Source: Arthonia radiata
Taxonomy: Eukaryota; Ascomycota; Arthoniomycetes; Arthoniales; Arthoniaceae
Assembly: GCA_002989075.1 (NCBI GenBank)
Contig: PSQN01000010.1
Location: forward strand, 682,001-746,000
Length of the DNA: 64,000 bases
Direction of reading: 5' to 3'
Both the position numbers and the translations under genes were made by a program. The first letter of the stretch is position 1, and the number at the start of each line of letters is the position of its first letter. The notes below the pieces were generated by a model, which was not told the DNA's origin, searched no databases, and saw only the letters and a program-made list of their open reading frames with translations. Shown here piece after piece: positions 24,079 through 35,442 of this stretch.

Positions 24079-25810
24079 GCCTGAGCTTTAGCATGAGTAT
24101 CCACTTTTCGTGCTGGCACATCTGTCATCCGATCTGCAGAGCGGTGCTTCCACCCAAACGCGTGCTATCAAAGCTTGAAAAGCTTCCATCCGTGGAAAAG
24201 GCACTACAATCTGGTTTCGTCTCATCAGCGATCTCGCGAGCGGTATCAACGCAGCTTAGCCCTCGTGGCTATTGACTACAAGCTAGGCATGTCGTAAATC
24301 CTCCAATGACCTAAGTAGTTTGGTCGAATGAGGGTCACGTCTGTACTAGAAACGAGAACAATGGAGAGCCAGCTGGCTTGCTCCATGGCAACCGACACTG
24401 AACGCATTCAGTGTGGGGTGCGTCGTCGAACAAGCTTCTGACAGCTGATGACAGATAGAGGCTGAAATGCGGCGTCTTTTGAGCTGTTGTCTCTTTACTG
24501 GAACGGTTCTAACGCTTGTACAGATACTGCGGGGACAGGCAAACACACCTTCGTCCGATCTTACACGCTCCTACTGTTATACACTCCTCCTAGCGACCCG
24601 ATCTGTCACTAAACCTCCATGGCACAGCTTCTGTTTACTGTCTCGATATTCTCTTCTCTCGGCGTTGTCACGGTTACCTAGGTCCTTCTACGAGGCACCC
24701 TCTTCCTCCGTTACGCTGTGGAGGGATCTTCTCTGTACGCCTCTCCCGGATTGGCGCTCGACCCGCGTTTTTAGAACAAGACTATCTTTCCTGGTAAAGG
24801 AACACAACGGTCTCCTGTTTGCGGCGGTGCCGTGATGCTATTTGTCAATACATGCACAGACTAGATCTAAGGCTGAGCTAGATAGGACAGTGCAACGTCT
24901 AGCGTTGAAGGAGGGCGTGCCCTTTCCCCGTATACTTCGCGCCAACGGTACTGCAGGATGTATTCCATAAGTCGAATAAGCTCGCAAATTCCAACGCGTC
25001 AATTTTGTGAAGTGCCGCAGAGATCGAAACGGAGCAAGTCCATTTGGTAAGGGGTCGAAAAGTCAAGGAAAAGACACAATGGCACCCGACTACGATTGGA
25101 CGACAGGTCCAACACGCAGGTCTACGTTTGCAAACTGGTCGGCACTCATCCCAACACGTCTCGGTACACTTCAAATATCGGGTCCAGAGATGTCAATCGT
25201 GCTGTATTTGCCGCGCCGAATGAGGGCAGGTACTTTTTTCACATGCTCGCAATTACCCCTCCGAACCATCTCTTCTGTAGAAGCTCATACCCATGGCCGA
25301 TGGAGAACCACGAACAATTTCGTCATTCATCGACAGACATTCAACGAGAAACGCGCCACCCATCTTCATCCGCACTTTTGGCGCGACGGCGCTTCGAATG
25401 TTGCCAAGCGTTGATTTTGACCGACTTTTCCGTTTGCCTCATATGGTTTCTCCAAAAACACAACGTTGGTCCCAGTGCACGATACTCAATCATCTTGAAA
25501 GCCACGCCGTTTGGGTGGCGTTCGTCTGACGTCTGAACGAAGCAGCTGTCTGCCATTAGGCTATGGAGATCCGATTCTCAGCATTCGCATGTGCCGAATG
25601 GACGCAGAGCAACGAGTCCATCCCATAGCGCGCTTCTTCCTGTGTGATACTTAAGCTGAAGCATTTCCTGTCTTTTTACTCCTCATCCTCACTCATCATC
25701 TCACTGTTGTCCAATAGTTCGTCCTTGCTCGGCATTGTTCACTCAACCGCCCCTCTGAACTTTCTTGTCAAAAAAAAAACCATCTTCTCACGACACCGAT
25801 CGAAGTCAAG
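24079..25810. other. Long intergenic region before the secreted protein gene
   Basis: This holds 1.7 kb without a supported gene. One ATG-started frame, 25293-25529 on the plus strand (78 residues, MADGEPRTISSF), has no recognisable domain and could be chance. The last 170 bases are C- and T-rich with an A10 run at about 25771 just before the next ATG. That suggests promoter and leader of the secreted protein gene. Confidence 0.45.
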
Positions 25811-26837
25811 ATGCAATATTCATCTCTCATGCTGGCTGCCCTTTCCGGCTTCACAATCGCCAGTCCGATCGTCGAGCGTACGAACAAAGACAAAGCTCCA
25901 AGCTACTACAAGCTCCACCAAGTTGCTCGAGTGCGTGTGCCCCCCTCCAGGATCTTGGGTGACTGGGGGACTCGTCCCTTCGCTTGGCCGCACTCTGGCA
26001 TTCATATTGACTAACAACCACCACCAGTTCGACAACGCTGAAGGCATTCCCGTAACCGGCGGCGGAGCTGTCGGCACCAATGGCATCTACGACGATCTCT
26101 TGTACAAGGGCTTTGGCTCTTACACTGAAAACGTGACGCCATTGGCTGGGCTCAAGGTAACTGTCCCTTGCGCTTTAGTTTGACGCCAGACGCTGATCCG
26201 AGTGACAGGCAAACTCGCCACAAACGTTGATACTCTACTCGTATGTATACGCATCGTCACGTCAGTTAGCTTTGGCATAGCTGAAATTCGAGTGTTGCAG
26301 CGGCCAAGCGCCTCAGACGATCCTTCAAGGTATGCATTTTTTTTTCAGGCACACACACCCGCCCATAGAGCCCTAGCACCTCATGACCTCATTACTGACA
26401 CCCCAATAGGCCAGCCCGCCATGACAGTGAACTACCCCGACAGCACCATCGACCACTTCGACATCTCCTCCTTCTACTGGGGCTGCGTCCTCGGCCTCGA
26501 GAACGCACTAGACGCCGTGAGTGCACTCCGCAGTACTTGTCTCCCCAAGACAACACAATACTAACACTGTCGAACGCGCTAGGTCCCCACCGCCTGCACC
26601 CTCACCGTGACCGGCGTCGACAAGGACGGGAAGACCGTGAACAAGAAGAGCTTTCACTTCGATCCGCAGGGCGCACTGGCTGCGGACCAGGTCCTGGCGA
26701 AGTTGGAGGGGTTCACGGGGCTGTACGCGCTGTACTTCCAGACCACCGCCGATAATCCGTTGCTTCAGATTGATGTGGCGACTGGTGTTGACACTATTAC
26801 TTATGATGTTTACAGCGCCAATCCGATCAGCCCGTGA
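25811..26837 (+). CDS. Small secreted protein, fungal family of unknown function
   Basis: Six exons, 25811-25930, 26028-26156, 26209-26240, 26301-26329, 26410-26516 and 26583-26837, give 223 residues. The two middle exons are only 32 and 29 nt, and together they supply ANSPQTLIYSGQAPQTILQG; phases agree throughout. A signal peptide is clear: MQYSSLMLAALSGFTIA, with likely cleavage near residue 17-18. The mature protein has paired cysteines in SFYWGCVLGLENALDA and VPTACTLTVTGVDKDGK, plus a putative N-glycosylation site at ENVT. The layout matches a common family of secreted proteins in Pezizomycotina without known function. It has no catalytic motif. A wall protein or effector-like role is possible but unsupported. 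Confidence 0.82.
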
Positions 26838-27116
26838 TGGTTGGTTGGAATGCTGACGCAGGAAGCGTTCGATATGGAAAAGTGTGGGAGAGAGCGACCG
26901 CGGTTGCAGGCTCAGTTGGAGCCGTGGGCGTTCGCTGAGATGATACATGAGTTTTGTGTAGTCGAGTCGTTCATGTCTCGAGCAATGAACGCCGCAGCCG
27001 AGATAGGGAACCGAGATCGCACATCACATCAATCGCCTCCTCTCTTCTCTCTCCCCAATCTTTTGCTCGCTCGCCATTCTGATCCCGTCATTCATTTTGC
27101 CCTCCTCCCAAAACAA

Positions 27117-27701
27117 TCACCTCAAAACAACCCCCTCCCTCTCCTCCCTCAACGCCCTCTCCTCCCTCTCCCTCAGAATCCTTCTCGCTCGTTCCTCCCG
27201 CTCAGATCTTAAACACAGCATCACCCAAAACATCGCGGTCATCTCCACAAACGCCCATGCGAACACCAGCCCGTTTTTCATGCCGTCTAGCCTTCCTTGC
27301 CCGAAGTTGGGGTCCGCGATGACACCGAAAGTTGTGTCCTTGGGTCTGGTAGAATAGATCCACCCGGCCAGCCCGAAGAACAGAAACGTACGCGATATGG
27401 ACTGCGAGGACCAGTAGTCGTCATACGACACCTCCGGGAGTGTTGTGGTTGTTAGGTCGGAGAGGGAGAGGAGGAGGAGGGCGAGGGCTGCGAGGGCTGT
27501 GGCGGGGGAGGGAGTTTCGGGGAGGGTGGTTGGAGAGAGTGTGGAGGAGGTTGTGGGAAGAGGCAGCTTCATGGCTGTGCTGAGGAGGAGGACGGTGTTT
27601 TGGGAGAGGAGCGTGGCCGGGGAGTAGAGGAGGAGGTAGGCGCTGTAGAGGCGGATGAGGGAGAGGAGGCGCAGGAGGAGGGTTGTGGTTATGATTGCCA
27701 T
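27117..27701 (-). CDS. Ilm1-like membrane protein
   Basis: A single exon encodes 194 residues. The open frame runs further upstream but without an ATG; the ATG at 27701 begins MAIITTTLLLRLLSLIRLY, which fits the family. About four hydrophobic segments are visible: residues 3-25, about 75-95 (ALAALALLLLSLSDL), FLFFGLAGWIY and VFAWAFVEMTAMFWVMLCL. A highly charged Arg/Glu tail ends the protein. Features shared with yeast Ilm1 are the AMKLP segment after the first membrane span, the SDLTTTTLPE turn and the charged C-terminus. Loss of ILM1 raises loss of mitochondrial DNA in yeast, but its biochemical role is unclear and the protein may sit in the endoplasmic reticulum. Confidence 0.75.
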   Translation of the reverse strand: MAIITTTLLLRLLSLIRLYSAYLLLYSPATLLSQNTVLLLSTAMKLPLPTTSSTLSPTTLPETPSPATALAALALLLLSLSDLTTTTLPEVSYDDYWSSQSISRTFLFFGLAGWIYSTRPKDTTFGVIADPNFGQGRLDGMKNGLVFAWAFVEMTAMFWVMLCLRSEREERARRILREREERALREEREGVVLR

Positions 27702-28303
27702 TGTGGCGAGGGCGGTGGTTCGGGTCGAGGATGGCTGGGGGTTGAGGTTGAAGTGTGTCGCAGAGGTCGAGACGAGCCGCAGAGATTGGGACGGAAGCGC
27801 TGAGGAGCTTTGGTCCTTGCTTTCCTGCAGATATCCGCTGCGGTGGATGATTGTTGGTTGCACCGGTAGAGTGAGAGGTGCTGTATCATGCAGTGGATGT
27901 AAGCGGACGTCTGGGGAACGTGCAAGGATTGTGGTGAGTTGCAGGACGGCACGTGACCGCGTCAGTTTCGCGTTGTGCCAAGAATTGCATGGGTCCTGAA
28001 ACGACGTCCTTCGTGAAATTGAGTTGTGCCATATGTTTCTCTGCTGCGGGGGAAGCTCAAGATTCCCATATTGACTTGCCTCTGACGTTGCGTGCGAACC
28101 TGTCTGTTAGTGTCCTGTGGAAGCATTCTTGATGAGCACGTACTTTACTGCGCAGAACCCAAAGACGTTTAATGATCTCCCTGTGCGCAGAGGACGTTGT
28201 TGAAAAGCCTGGACCCATTTCTTTTCCTCTTCCAGCAAAACCCAACTGAAGATATTTAGCTGCTCAAAAGGTAGACTCTGTTTGCAGCGTACGCCTCACG
28301 ACG
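27702..28303. other. Divergent promoter between the Ilm1-like and zinc-finger genes
   Basis: This 602-bp segment separates two divergent start codons. I recognise no specific site and no further gene; frames here are extensions without an ATG. Confidence 0.45.
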
Positions 28304-30917
28304 ATGGGTCAGCATGATTTAACCTGCAACGGATGCAGGAGAAGATTCACAGTACAGGGAATTTATGACGACCATCGTCGGGACAATCCAGCATGTAAAG
28401 CGGCTTCCGTGCGACCGGCACCTGCAACGGGGCTCTCGGCGCAGGTGAGCCTTCCTCATTCGAATGTGAAGTGGAAAGAGCGTCCAGACAAATCGACGCT
28501 CTCGAAGTCTGCTAATACAGTTATATCCTACACCTTGTTCGGTGGCGTGGCAGCTTGTATGATACATGTCTAATGCATATTTAGGGCTCTGCATCTTCCC
28601 AAGGTCCGTCCAACTTCCGTTGTGAGCCTTGCGGCAAGTCTTTCAACAATCAGAACGGTCTCAACAACCACCTCGCATACGCTCCCCAGCACCAAACGCC
28701 GGCGGCCAGGACACCGTTTGTGCCGAACCCACAGAGTCGAAGCTTCAAAATGGGAAAGCAGAACAGGAGATTTCCCTCGCCAGGCAAAACTCCCAGGGAG
28801 TCAGCTCACGTCTCCAACCAGCGCACTCCAGCGACAGGCGCTAACGCCACCTCCTGGAGAGCATCTCCGCGAGACAACACTACCGTAGAACGGATGCCTC
28901 GAACGCGGACACGCGAGACTACTGCGACCACTAACGGCGGCTCGACCAATGGAGGCTGGGGCGAGCCGATCCGGCAGTCGGATCATGCCTGCGGCCGCTG
29001 TGCTAAGGCTTTTCGCTATAGAATAGATCGCTATAAGGTCTGTGGTGCTGGCGCACACATGCTCTTATGTGCTTACTGACACTAAGTGCCCAGCATATGG
29101 TAGCGGAACACCCTGAGCACGATCCAGGCACCAAGCCTGAGAATGACCATCCGTCGTGGGACACCGAGCCAAGTTGGGACAATACGAACGACGACACCGT
29201 CTGGGGTGCCCCCACCACTGGGAATGACACATGGGCTACATCGACGGATCAGAATGGATGGAGTCGCAGTCCAGCAAATGATTGGAAAGCTGAACCTTTG
29301 CCAGCAGAAGCAGCTTCAATGACGAAAGAGGATAAGACGCTGAAGCAAAAGCCAGCCAATCGTTCTGATGGCATCAAGAGCAGCGTGTACAGTGGTGGAG
29401 CTCTGTTGCCTGATCGATACGCACCAACGTTGGCAGGGGCAGGGGTGTCGACAAATGACCGAAACTCCGCGGAAGGGAGCGCGGTCAACCTCGAGGACTC
29501 TGTTGAAAAGGGCAAGGTGGCGGATCAAGATGGACACCTACGAAATGGTGATGACGACGTGAACAGCGCGCTCTCGAAGATGACCTTGGCTGGCCCTACT
29601 CCAGCTATTGCTGTGTCTGTCCAAGAACTTCCAACAAACTCAGCAGCTCCAACATATGGCAGTGAATGGAGCAAGGGTATTGGCGGTCAAGCCAACTGGG
29701 GCCCGTCAAATGAGCGTTCTGGGTGGTACGTCGACCCACCGTCAGACTGGATGGTTAGACCCTCTCCAGCCGAGGCTGCAAAAATGGCAAAAGAGAGCAA
29801 GCAAACCTCACGATCTCGGTCACCGAGTGTCATTAGCACAAGCAACCCAACATGGAAGCCGCCTTCTCGAGCGACAAGCACCAGCAGTCGTGAGACTTTA
29901 ACGCCTAAGGCCACGGGCCATTCTAGACTTTCAAGTAGAAGTCAGGCCGAATTCGCTACTGGCGGTGACCTATATCGGCCCCAGAGCAGCAACTCAATGA
30001 AGGGCAAGCACAGAGCATCCTCACGTACCACTGATTCCACCAGAGACACTCCTGACGATGGCGCTGGGCGGCCGCATGACCATACGCAGATGCTTATTGA
30101 CGTTGATGAGGAGGAGCCGCGGGATACTATGCTTAAGAGCCAAACTTTACCTCCACAAGAGCCGCCTCGAGAAAAGATCGATGGCCTAGCGAATGGTATG
30201 CGGGACTCAGCGAAAGGGAGGCATTCACTCTCATTCCACGACGATCAAGAATATAAGAAACAAAAGCAGGCTCATGTTGCTACACCTTCCCGCGATGAGA
30301 TCACGCACAATGACGAAGACTCGATGCGGGGAGGTGCCGGTGTAAATCAAGAGAAAGGACAACATCAACAACCTGAGCAGCAACATGATGAGCCACCAAT
30401 GCGAGGGGGCTTCGAGCGTAAATACTACGATCTACGTGCGTTGCAAGAACGACCGCTACGTGATGGCCATGGCTCTCGATACACACGGCTATTGCCCGGC
30501 TCCTCCACGAGTGAAGACTACCTCCCTCAATTCGACCGCGCGACAGGGCAATCGGATGATCGCGCGCGCGCTGAACGATTGAACATGCAATACCGCAATC
30601 GTAATGCACCATCTCTCTCACCTCCGCCGCGTCAGCAGCAAATCAGAACCAATGGCGTCCACACCGTCCATCATCGCCCTGATCATCGAGTCGAGCAGAA
30701 CACTGACTTCCTTGCTCGCCTCGTCAATGACCTCGGCGACCTGCGCAAGGAAATGGAGACTGGCCTTGCGTCTGTTAGAAGCGACGTGTCGGAGTCGAGG
30801 CGGAGGGACTACGATGAGGCGTATAGAAAGGGTCGCCGGGACGCGATGAGGGATATCATGGATGACTACCATCGCATGACTCCGAGAGACTTTCAGCGGA
30901 GGTATGCGCAGGTCTAG
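28304..30917 (+). CDS. C2H2-type zinc-finger protein with internal repeats
   Basis: Three exons, 28304-28444, 28585-29037 and 29094-30917, give 805 residues. Three finger-like units share CX2CX12H spacing: CNGC at about 8-11 (last ligand C), CEPC on exon 2 (HLAYAPQH) and CGRC, whose His ligands begin on exon 3 (HMVAEHPEH). Intron 2 thus cuts finger 3 between K and H. A long disordered region follows, rich in S, N, W and G. It holds two copies of a unit: NGWSRSPANDWKAEPLPAEA followed by ASMTKEDK, and SGWYVDPPSDWMVRPSPAEA followed by AKMAKESK. A coiled-coil-like segment near the C-terminus (about 700-790) ends in an Arg-rich DYHRMTPRDFQRRY. Binding of nucleic acid is inferred from the fingers. 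I do not recognise an ortholog. Confidence 0.78.
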
Positions 30918-31151
30918 AGGGCCTCCGAGGCTGATCAGAGGGAGATTGGATTGGGGAGTGTGAGGGTGGGGAGGACGAGGCGTTGAGACGATGTTGAGGT
31001 TGGCTGAGCTATTGATAGAGTGTACAGGGGATGTACAGGAGTGGGTGTAAGTATCATTACTTTCAGCGAACATGTTGATGTGAACACAGTCACTCACAGT
31101 TGCAATAAGCGTGATCCCTGATCCCACTTTTCCGTATGAGAACTCTTAGTG

Positions 31152-32132
31152 TCAATGGCGGCCATGATGCAATTTAGAGCTAGGACTCCTCATATGGCGC
31201 GTTTCAAAGTGGACTGCATATGAGATCGGAAAGCGCGTGAATGCCTTCGTGGGCTTGAATTCGGCATCTATTCGTACATTAGGACATAGTCTGCACAACG
31301 GAAAAGGCTTACTAGATCTTCCACCGGTCACTTCAGGTAGGCCTCGGGACGAAATCTTCGTCCTCTGTCCACTCGAAGATCCCTCGGAACGTGCCGGCTC
31401 CGCCGTCTGGGAATGTCCGCCTCCCCAGATAGGGTTGACTATTGACATTGCGCTGGCAGAAGCCGGGCCTTGGATCTTGCCACATCCAGACGCAGAAGAT
31501 ATAGCAGGAGCCGGTTGCACTGAAATAGAGGCAAATGACTCGCTTTCCTTGGCGCCAGACGGTGACGGCGGCTTGCTCTGGGGCTTGGGCGTCGGAGCAG
31601 TGGGCTTTTGCTTCTCCTTGTTCAGAGCCGCTGCCTTCTGCTTCTTCAGACCCGGAGAAGGCTCACATCCATTTAACGTTGATGATCCCTCTTCGCGTCG
31701 GAAGCGGTCAACGTTAACGTGATCTAACTCCGGGAACGAACCCGTGTTAGCCATATCCATGAAACGGTCAAGGTAGTAGACGAATCCTGCTCGAGGGCAA
31801 CATAAGCTCTCAGGATCTGCATCCGCTCGCCTCGGAACCATCACGATATACGGGACGTGAGTTGGCACAACGCGATCTCCCTTGATCTCGGTGTCTTCGG
31901 GACTGAAGACGCCTCGGGTGAATGCGCGTGCCGCCTCATCGCCGTGCTTACTCATGAAGTCAATTACCGTTGCAGCTGCATCGGCATCGTCTCGAGCAAG
32001 CGCGCCTCCGCACAAAGTGGCTTGCCATTCGAAAGCCCCGACATCAGGATACTGCTGTTCCTGCGAGACTTCTGACGAACGTGGACTTGGGGCTTTCGCC
32101 TTGCCTTTGTCCTTCTTCTTGTTTCTCGCCAT
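31152..32132 (-). CDS. Orphan protein with a C2H2-like C-terminal motif
   Basis: A single exon encodes 326 residues from a well-placed ATG. The N-terminus is basic (MARNKKKDKGKAKAPSP), like a nuclear or nucleolar signal. A folded-looking block at about 30-145 includes VPTHVPYIVMVPRRADADPE and CCPRAGFVYYLDRFMDMA. A disordered middle, rich in S, P and K, follows. Near the end, CRLC is followed after 24 residues by HFETRH, a C2H2-like set with an unusually long loop that may bind zinc. I recognise no family. It sits beside the tandem orphan array and shares no clear motif with it. Confidence 0.6.
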   Translation of the reverse strand: MARNKKKDKGKAKAPSPRSSEVSQEQQYPDVGAFEWQATLCGGALARDDADAAATVIDFMSKHGDEAARAFTRGVFSPEDTEIKGDRVVPTHVPYIVMVPRRADADPESLCCPRAGFVYYLDRFMDMANTGSFPELDHVNVDRFRREEGSSTLNGCEPSPGLKKQKAAALNKEKQKPTAPTPKPQSKPPSPSGAKESESFASISVQPAPAISSASGCGKIQGPASASAMSIVNPIWGGGHSQTAEPARSEGSSSGQRTKISSRGLPEVTGGRSSKPFPLCRLCPNVRIDAEFKPTKAFTRFPISYAVHFETRHMRSPSSKLHHGRH

Positions 32133-32941
32133 GACGGTGAGACTGGGAGGAAGAGCAATATAGTACTACCTGGTTATGCACTGATGTTGGCGAGGAGTGA
32201 AGGGATCCAGTTGCGTGTTCTAATACGCAAGAGTGAGTTAGCGCATACTGATCATTTCCCAAAAAAGTAATACCGAGCGGGCATCTAACCTTGCCCGATG
32301 CTAGCGCGACCTCCTGCATGTGGTCCGTGTGTCGGAGCCCGTTCCCTCTACAAGTCTTGTTTACATCAACGCTATCCATTCACTATCATGGCCCAAGGGC
32401 TCGAGAGCTTCCTCCGGGTCTGTCAATCTCAAAGCTATGGTGAGAAGGGGTACGAGATAACGACGAGTCAGACATGCTCGACGATCTGTGGGACGAGACA
32501 CTGGAGAGTGATGTTTTCGTTCTTCTATATCGAAATGTACCAACAGTTGGAGATCCTAACCAGCTTAACGTGGCGCAAGCGAAGGTTACGATGGACAACT
32601 AGATTCATAGCGAAGCATATCAGTTGCATCAGTTAGTAGGCCTGAACGACGAAGGTGACCAAGGCTCCCTGTTACGACAAAGCTACATATAGAATGGCAA
32701 GACAGAGCAAACGCATTAAAATAGAACGCATGGCATCAAGTGGCAATTTACATTCAGCGGCAGCGCCCTCTTTAACCCGAGGGCAAACGGAGTAATTTAC
32801 GTTCGCTTCCTGTGCGTACAAAGCAACAACATTTGTGCTTCGCAGCAACTTTTCCCACTTGTTGAGATGCTCTGTACCTGCATCTAAGCCTGCCTTAACT
32901 ATCACAATATTCTTCAGAAACGGATCAACGGCTACGACAGC
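32133..32941. other. Intergenic region upstream of the orphan array
   Basis: No gene is supported. The region separates the divergent orphan (start 32132) from the first array gene (start 32942). Unlike the leaders of the second, third and fourth copies, I see no TATAAA or TATATAA 120-170 bp upstream of the first copy. Confidence 0.4.
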
Positions 32942-33829
32942 ATGTCTACCCCCTCATCAAGCTCGCTTCAGATCGCAGACTACAGCCAGATGCTCGACTG
33001 GTTCCACACCATCGTGCTGCGCGTCGACGAACCTCCGAAAGGACCAATAGGCGACGTCGAGAGAAAGATCTTTAGCAGGCTTAAACTCGAAGTACACTTC
33101 TACCGCCAGTCCAGCCAGCTCATTGTGTTCTCAACAGGGCTGCGCGAGGAATCTAAAGCGCTAAAGGCTGTCAACAAGGTCGTCATGACAGGCCATTGGT
33201 CCCTCGAGGAAGAGCTTTACAGAAACCGCCCTGGAAAGTCGGGAACGCATACATTCGACCAGCTTGCGCTGCTTGCCACGCACTTCGTCCAGTCTGTGTA
33301 CGATTTCCGCACGGCAGAAGAGCATGGCAGTAAGGCGATACCGATCTATACGCAGAACATGAGGTACACTGCTCACGACAGACGCGCGTTGGAACATCTG
33401 TGGATCAAAATCACGGCCAGTGCGGAACAGATAATCGATGAGAATATCTTCTGGTATCCTTGCTCTGTGGAAGCCGCAGCACACCCACCAGACCTGATCG
33501 ACCGTGCACCAGCCATCATGTTCTGCAGCGACCTGGCGCAGAATCCTGATCTACCGGCGGACCTGCGCCAAAAGTTTGCAGAGCGCTACGTTCAGGTTCC
33601 GCTTGGCTCAGTCATCCTCTCGCCGGAGTGGGAAAACGCTGGGAATGCCAATGTCGGAGCGGCGTTCAAGGACGAGCGGTTGTGGATCCGCGAGGACTTG
33701 TATAAGGAGTCTGAGGTTGACGATCTTTGGCGAGATATTCGGAGTCAGATCTCTCGGATTAGGGAGATGCCGGCTGAGGCTCAAGACGTATTTGTGAGAC
33801 TGTTGCAAGATAGTAATTCGAGCGAGTAG
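32942..33829 (+). CDS. Tandem orphan family, copy 1
   Basis: An intronless gene of 295 residues. Visible family features in order: a Trp near the N-terminus (QMLDWFHTIVL), the block KALKAVNKVVMTG, a helix LALLATHFVQSVYDF, the core block NMRYTAHDRRALEHLWIKI, an ENIFWYP strand, APAIMFCSDLAQNPDLP, and the signature RLWIREDLY at about residues 245-253. Here the protein continues for about 40 residues after the signature (a charged helix including IRSQISRIREMPAEA); the other copies stop at or before it. There is no signal peptide or membrane segment, so it is probably intracellular. I recognise no known domain and assign no function. Confidence 0.72.
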   Translation: MSTPSSSSLQIADYSQMLDWFHTIVLRVDEPPKGPIGDVERKIFSRLKLEVHFYRQSSQLIVFSTGLREESKALKAVNKVVMTGHWSLEEELYRNRPGKSGTHTFDQLALLATHFVQSVYDFRTAEEHGSKAIPIYTQNMRYTAHDRRALEHLWIKITASAEQIIDENIFWYPCSVEAAAHPPDLIDRAPAIMFCSDLAQNPDLPADLRQKFAERYVQVPLGSVILSPEWENAGNANVGAAFKDERLWIREDLYKESEVDDLWRDIRSQISRIREMPAEAQDVFVRLLQDSNSSE

Positions 33830-34593
33830 GCCTTGGTAGCGCTTGCTGGCGGGTAAGGTAGGTGCCGGCTGTAGCAGTGCCTTTGTTTGTCACGGTCCAT
33901 TGCCAGCCCAAAGTGTGGATATTGCACTCACCAGCTCGTTTCTGGCTCTGCTCAGCGCGTCATACCCGCGATTTGAGAAGTCTATCTCTAAATTGAAGCT
34001 TCTGTACTGATTTGAAGGTCAAGCAACCATGGCACCTCGCCAACTATCCGATAGCCTCCATGGCCAAGGACAAAGAGCGTGACTTACTGTAGCACTGCCT
34101 CCGATGACCTTACTTTCCATGCTCTCGATGCCCGTCAGTGTCAGTAGTTTTCCTCCGGTGCAAATTCCCGTGCGTGAGCGCACCTAAAGGCTGGGGTACG
34201 TACGCATCGCGTGCACCCGTATCAATCAGCAGCATCCCTTTTCTTATCCTTACATACCCACCTCCGAACCGCTCTTTACTTTCAAGAACGCGTTCACCCG
34301 CAACAGAGCGTCGGTCGCATGCGGTGCCGGGAAGATCCAGTTGCTTTGTCACGGATGAGGACGGCATGGCTCGAGACGGCTCCGCAATGCTGGTGACGCT
34401 GTCCGGCTCGGTGGAGCGTGCTGAACCGCCGTCTGTCAGACAAAGAGCCAGCGACATGGAGCTTATATAAGACTGCTCTTCTGCTGTGTGAGTGTGAAGC
34501 AGAACACAACATCCAGCACAAGCTCCACAACTCAACTCAGAATCACGATACTTCGAAAGCAACCCTCTAACACTGTAGTCACCTCAGTCTGAG
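33830..34593. other. Spacer and promoter between array copies 1 and 2
   Basis: A TATATAA box lies at 34464-34470, 130 bp upstream of the copy 2 ATG. The leader between them is rich in A and C (acaacatccagcacaagctc). Open frames on both strands (for example minus strand 34110-34562) share no family motif and I do not call them. Confidence 0.5.
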
Positions 34594-35442
34594 ATGGCTT
34601 CTTCGTCGAACGAAGCCTACCCCATCGAACTGAGGACGCACGGAAACTGCGTCAAATGGGTACGATCAATGATCGACACCGTCGACCCTGCCAGATCTCA
34701 TCTCAAAAAGAAGCCGGTTCAAACAGACGAGGCCACCGGGGAAATGCTTGATCGACTGCTCATACAAATCAGGGAGTGTTACAGCGACACAAGATGTCAG
34801 GCCGTATCGGCGGCGCTCAAAGAGCATCCTAATGCTCTCATCAACGTCAACAACATCATTTTTGAGCATGCCTTTTCAATAGAAGCAATCGGGGATGGGC
34901 CAACAGTGACGAAACCAACCCTCCCCACAGATTCATCCCTCTCCATCGGTCCGTCCCTCTACAAGTTTCTCGCGCTCTTGCTCAAGCACGTTTGTGAGAT
35001 CATCAAAGACCACAGAGATGGTGCGAAATCACAAGGATACCTCGGAGCGGAGCGACCTCAAATCAAATTCTACGCTTGCAGCCCAGGTTATACGCCAAAC
35101 GACGCTGTGTTCCTGGACTGGTTGCATATGCAACAGCTGCGAATATTCGAGATGCCCGACCCTCCTTATGATCGTCGCACAATATGGTTTGGCCCTTTTG
35201 CTGCATTACCAAACGCCAATATGCGACTGTTCCGTGGCGAGGTGAAGCCGGCTATTCTTTTCTGCACCGACTTACCAGCAGACGCTGGCTTACCAGGAGA
35301 CGACGGAAAGGAGTACTGGGAAGTGCTGAACGCCAAACTGCCGGCGAGCCCGTCCTCTGAGTATTCTGCCTCAGAGAGTGATACATTACAGAAGGGCATA
35401 TTCGGACCGATGCGGTTATGGATCCGAAAAGATCTTTGGTAG
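34594..35442 (+). CDS. Tandem orphan family, copy 2
   Basis: An intronless gene of 282 residues. Family blocks in order: NCVKWVRSMIDTV near the N-terminus, AALKEHPNALINVNNIIF at about 73-90, a helix KFLALLLKHVCEIIKDH, SPGYTPNDAVFLDWLHM, DRRTIWFGPF, KPAILFCTDLPADAGLPGDD and the terminal RLWIRKDLW, after which the stop follows at once. The middle has an insertion between the second and third blocks compared with copy 3. It looks intracellular, with no signal peptide. Function unknown; homology to the other three copies rests on shared order and spacing of motifs. Confidence 0.75.
   Translation: MASSSNEAYPIELRTHGNCVKWVRSMIDTVDPARSHLKKKPVQTDEATGEMLDRLLIQIRECYSDTRCQAVSAALKEHPNALINVNNIIFEHAFSIEAIGDGPTVTKPTLPTDSSLSIGPSLYKFLALLLKHVCEIIKDHRDGAKSQGYLGAERPQIKFYACSPGYTPNDAVFLDWLHMQQLRIFEMPDPPYDRRTIWFGPFAALPNANMRLFRGEVKPAILFCTDLPADAGLPGDDGKEYWEVLNAKLPASPSSEYSASESDTLQKGIFGPMRLWIRKDLW

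Noticed and set aside
25293-25529. Small gene MADGEPRTISSF..., 78 residues
   Set aside because: It has an ATG but no recognised domain, and overlapping frames of similar length exist on both strands; chance is as likely.
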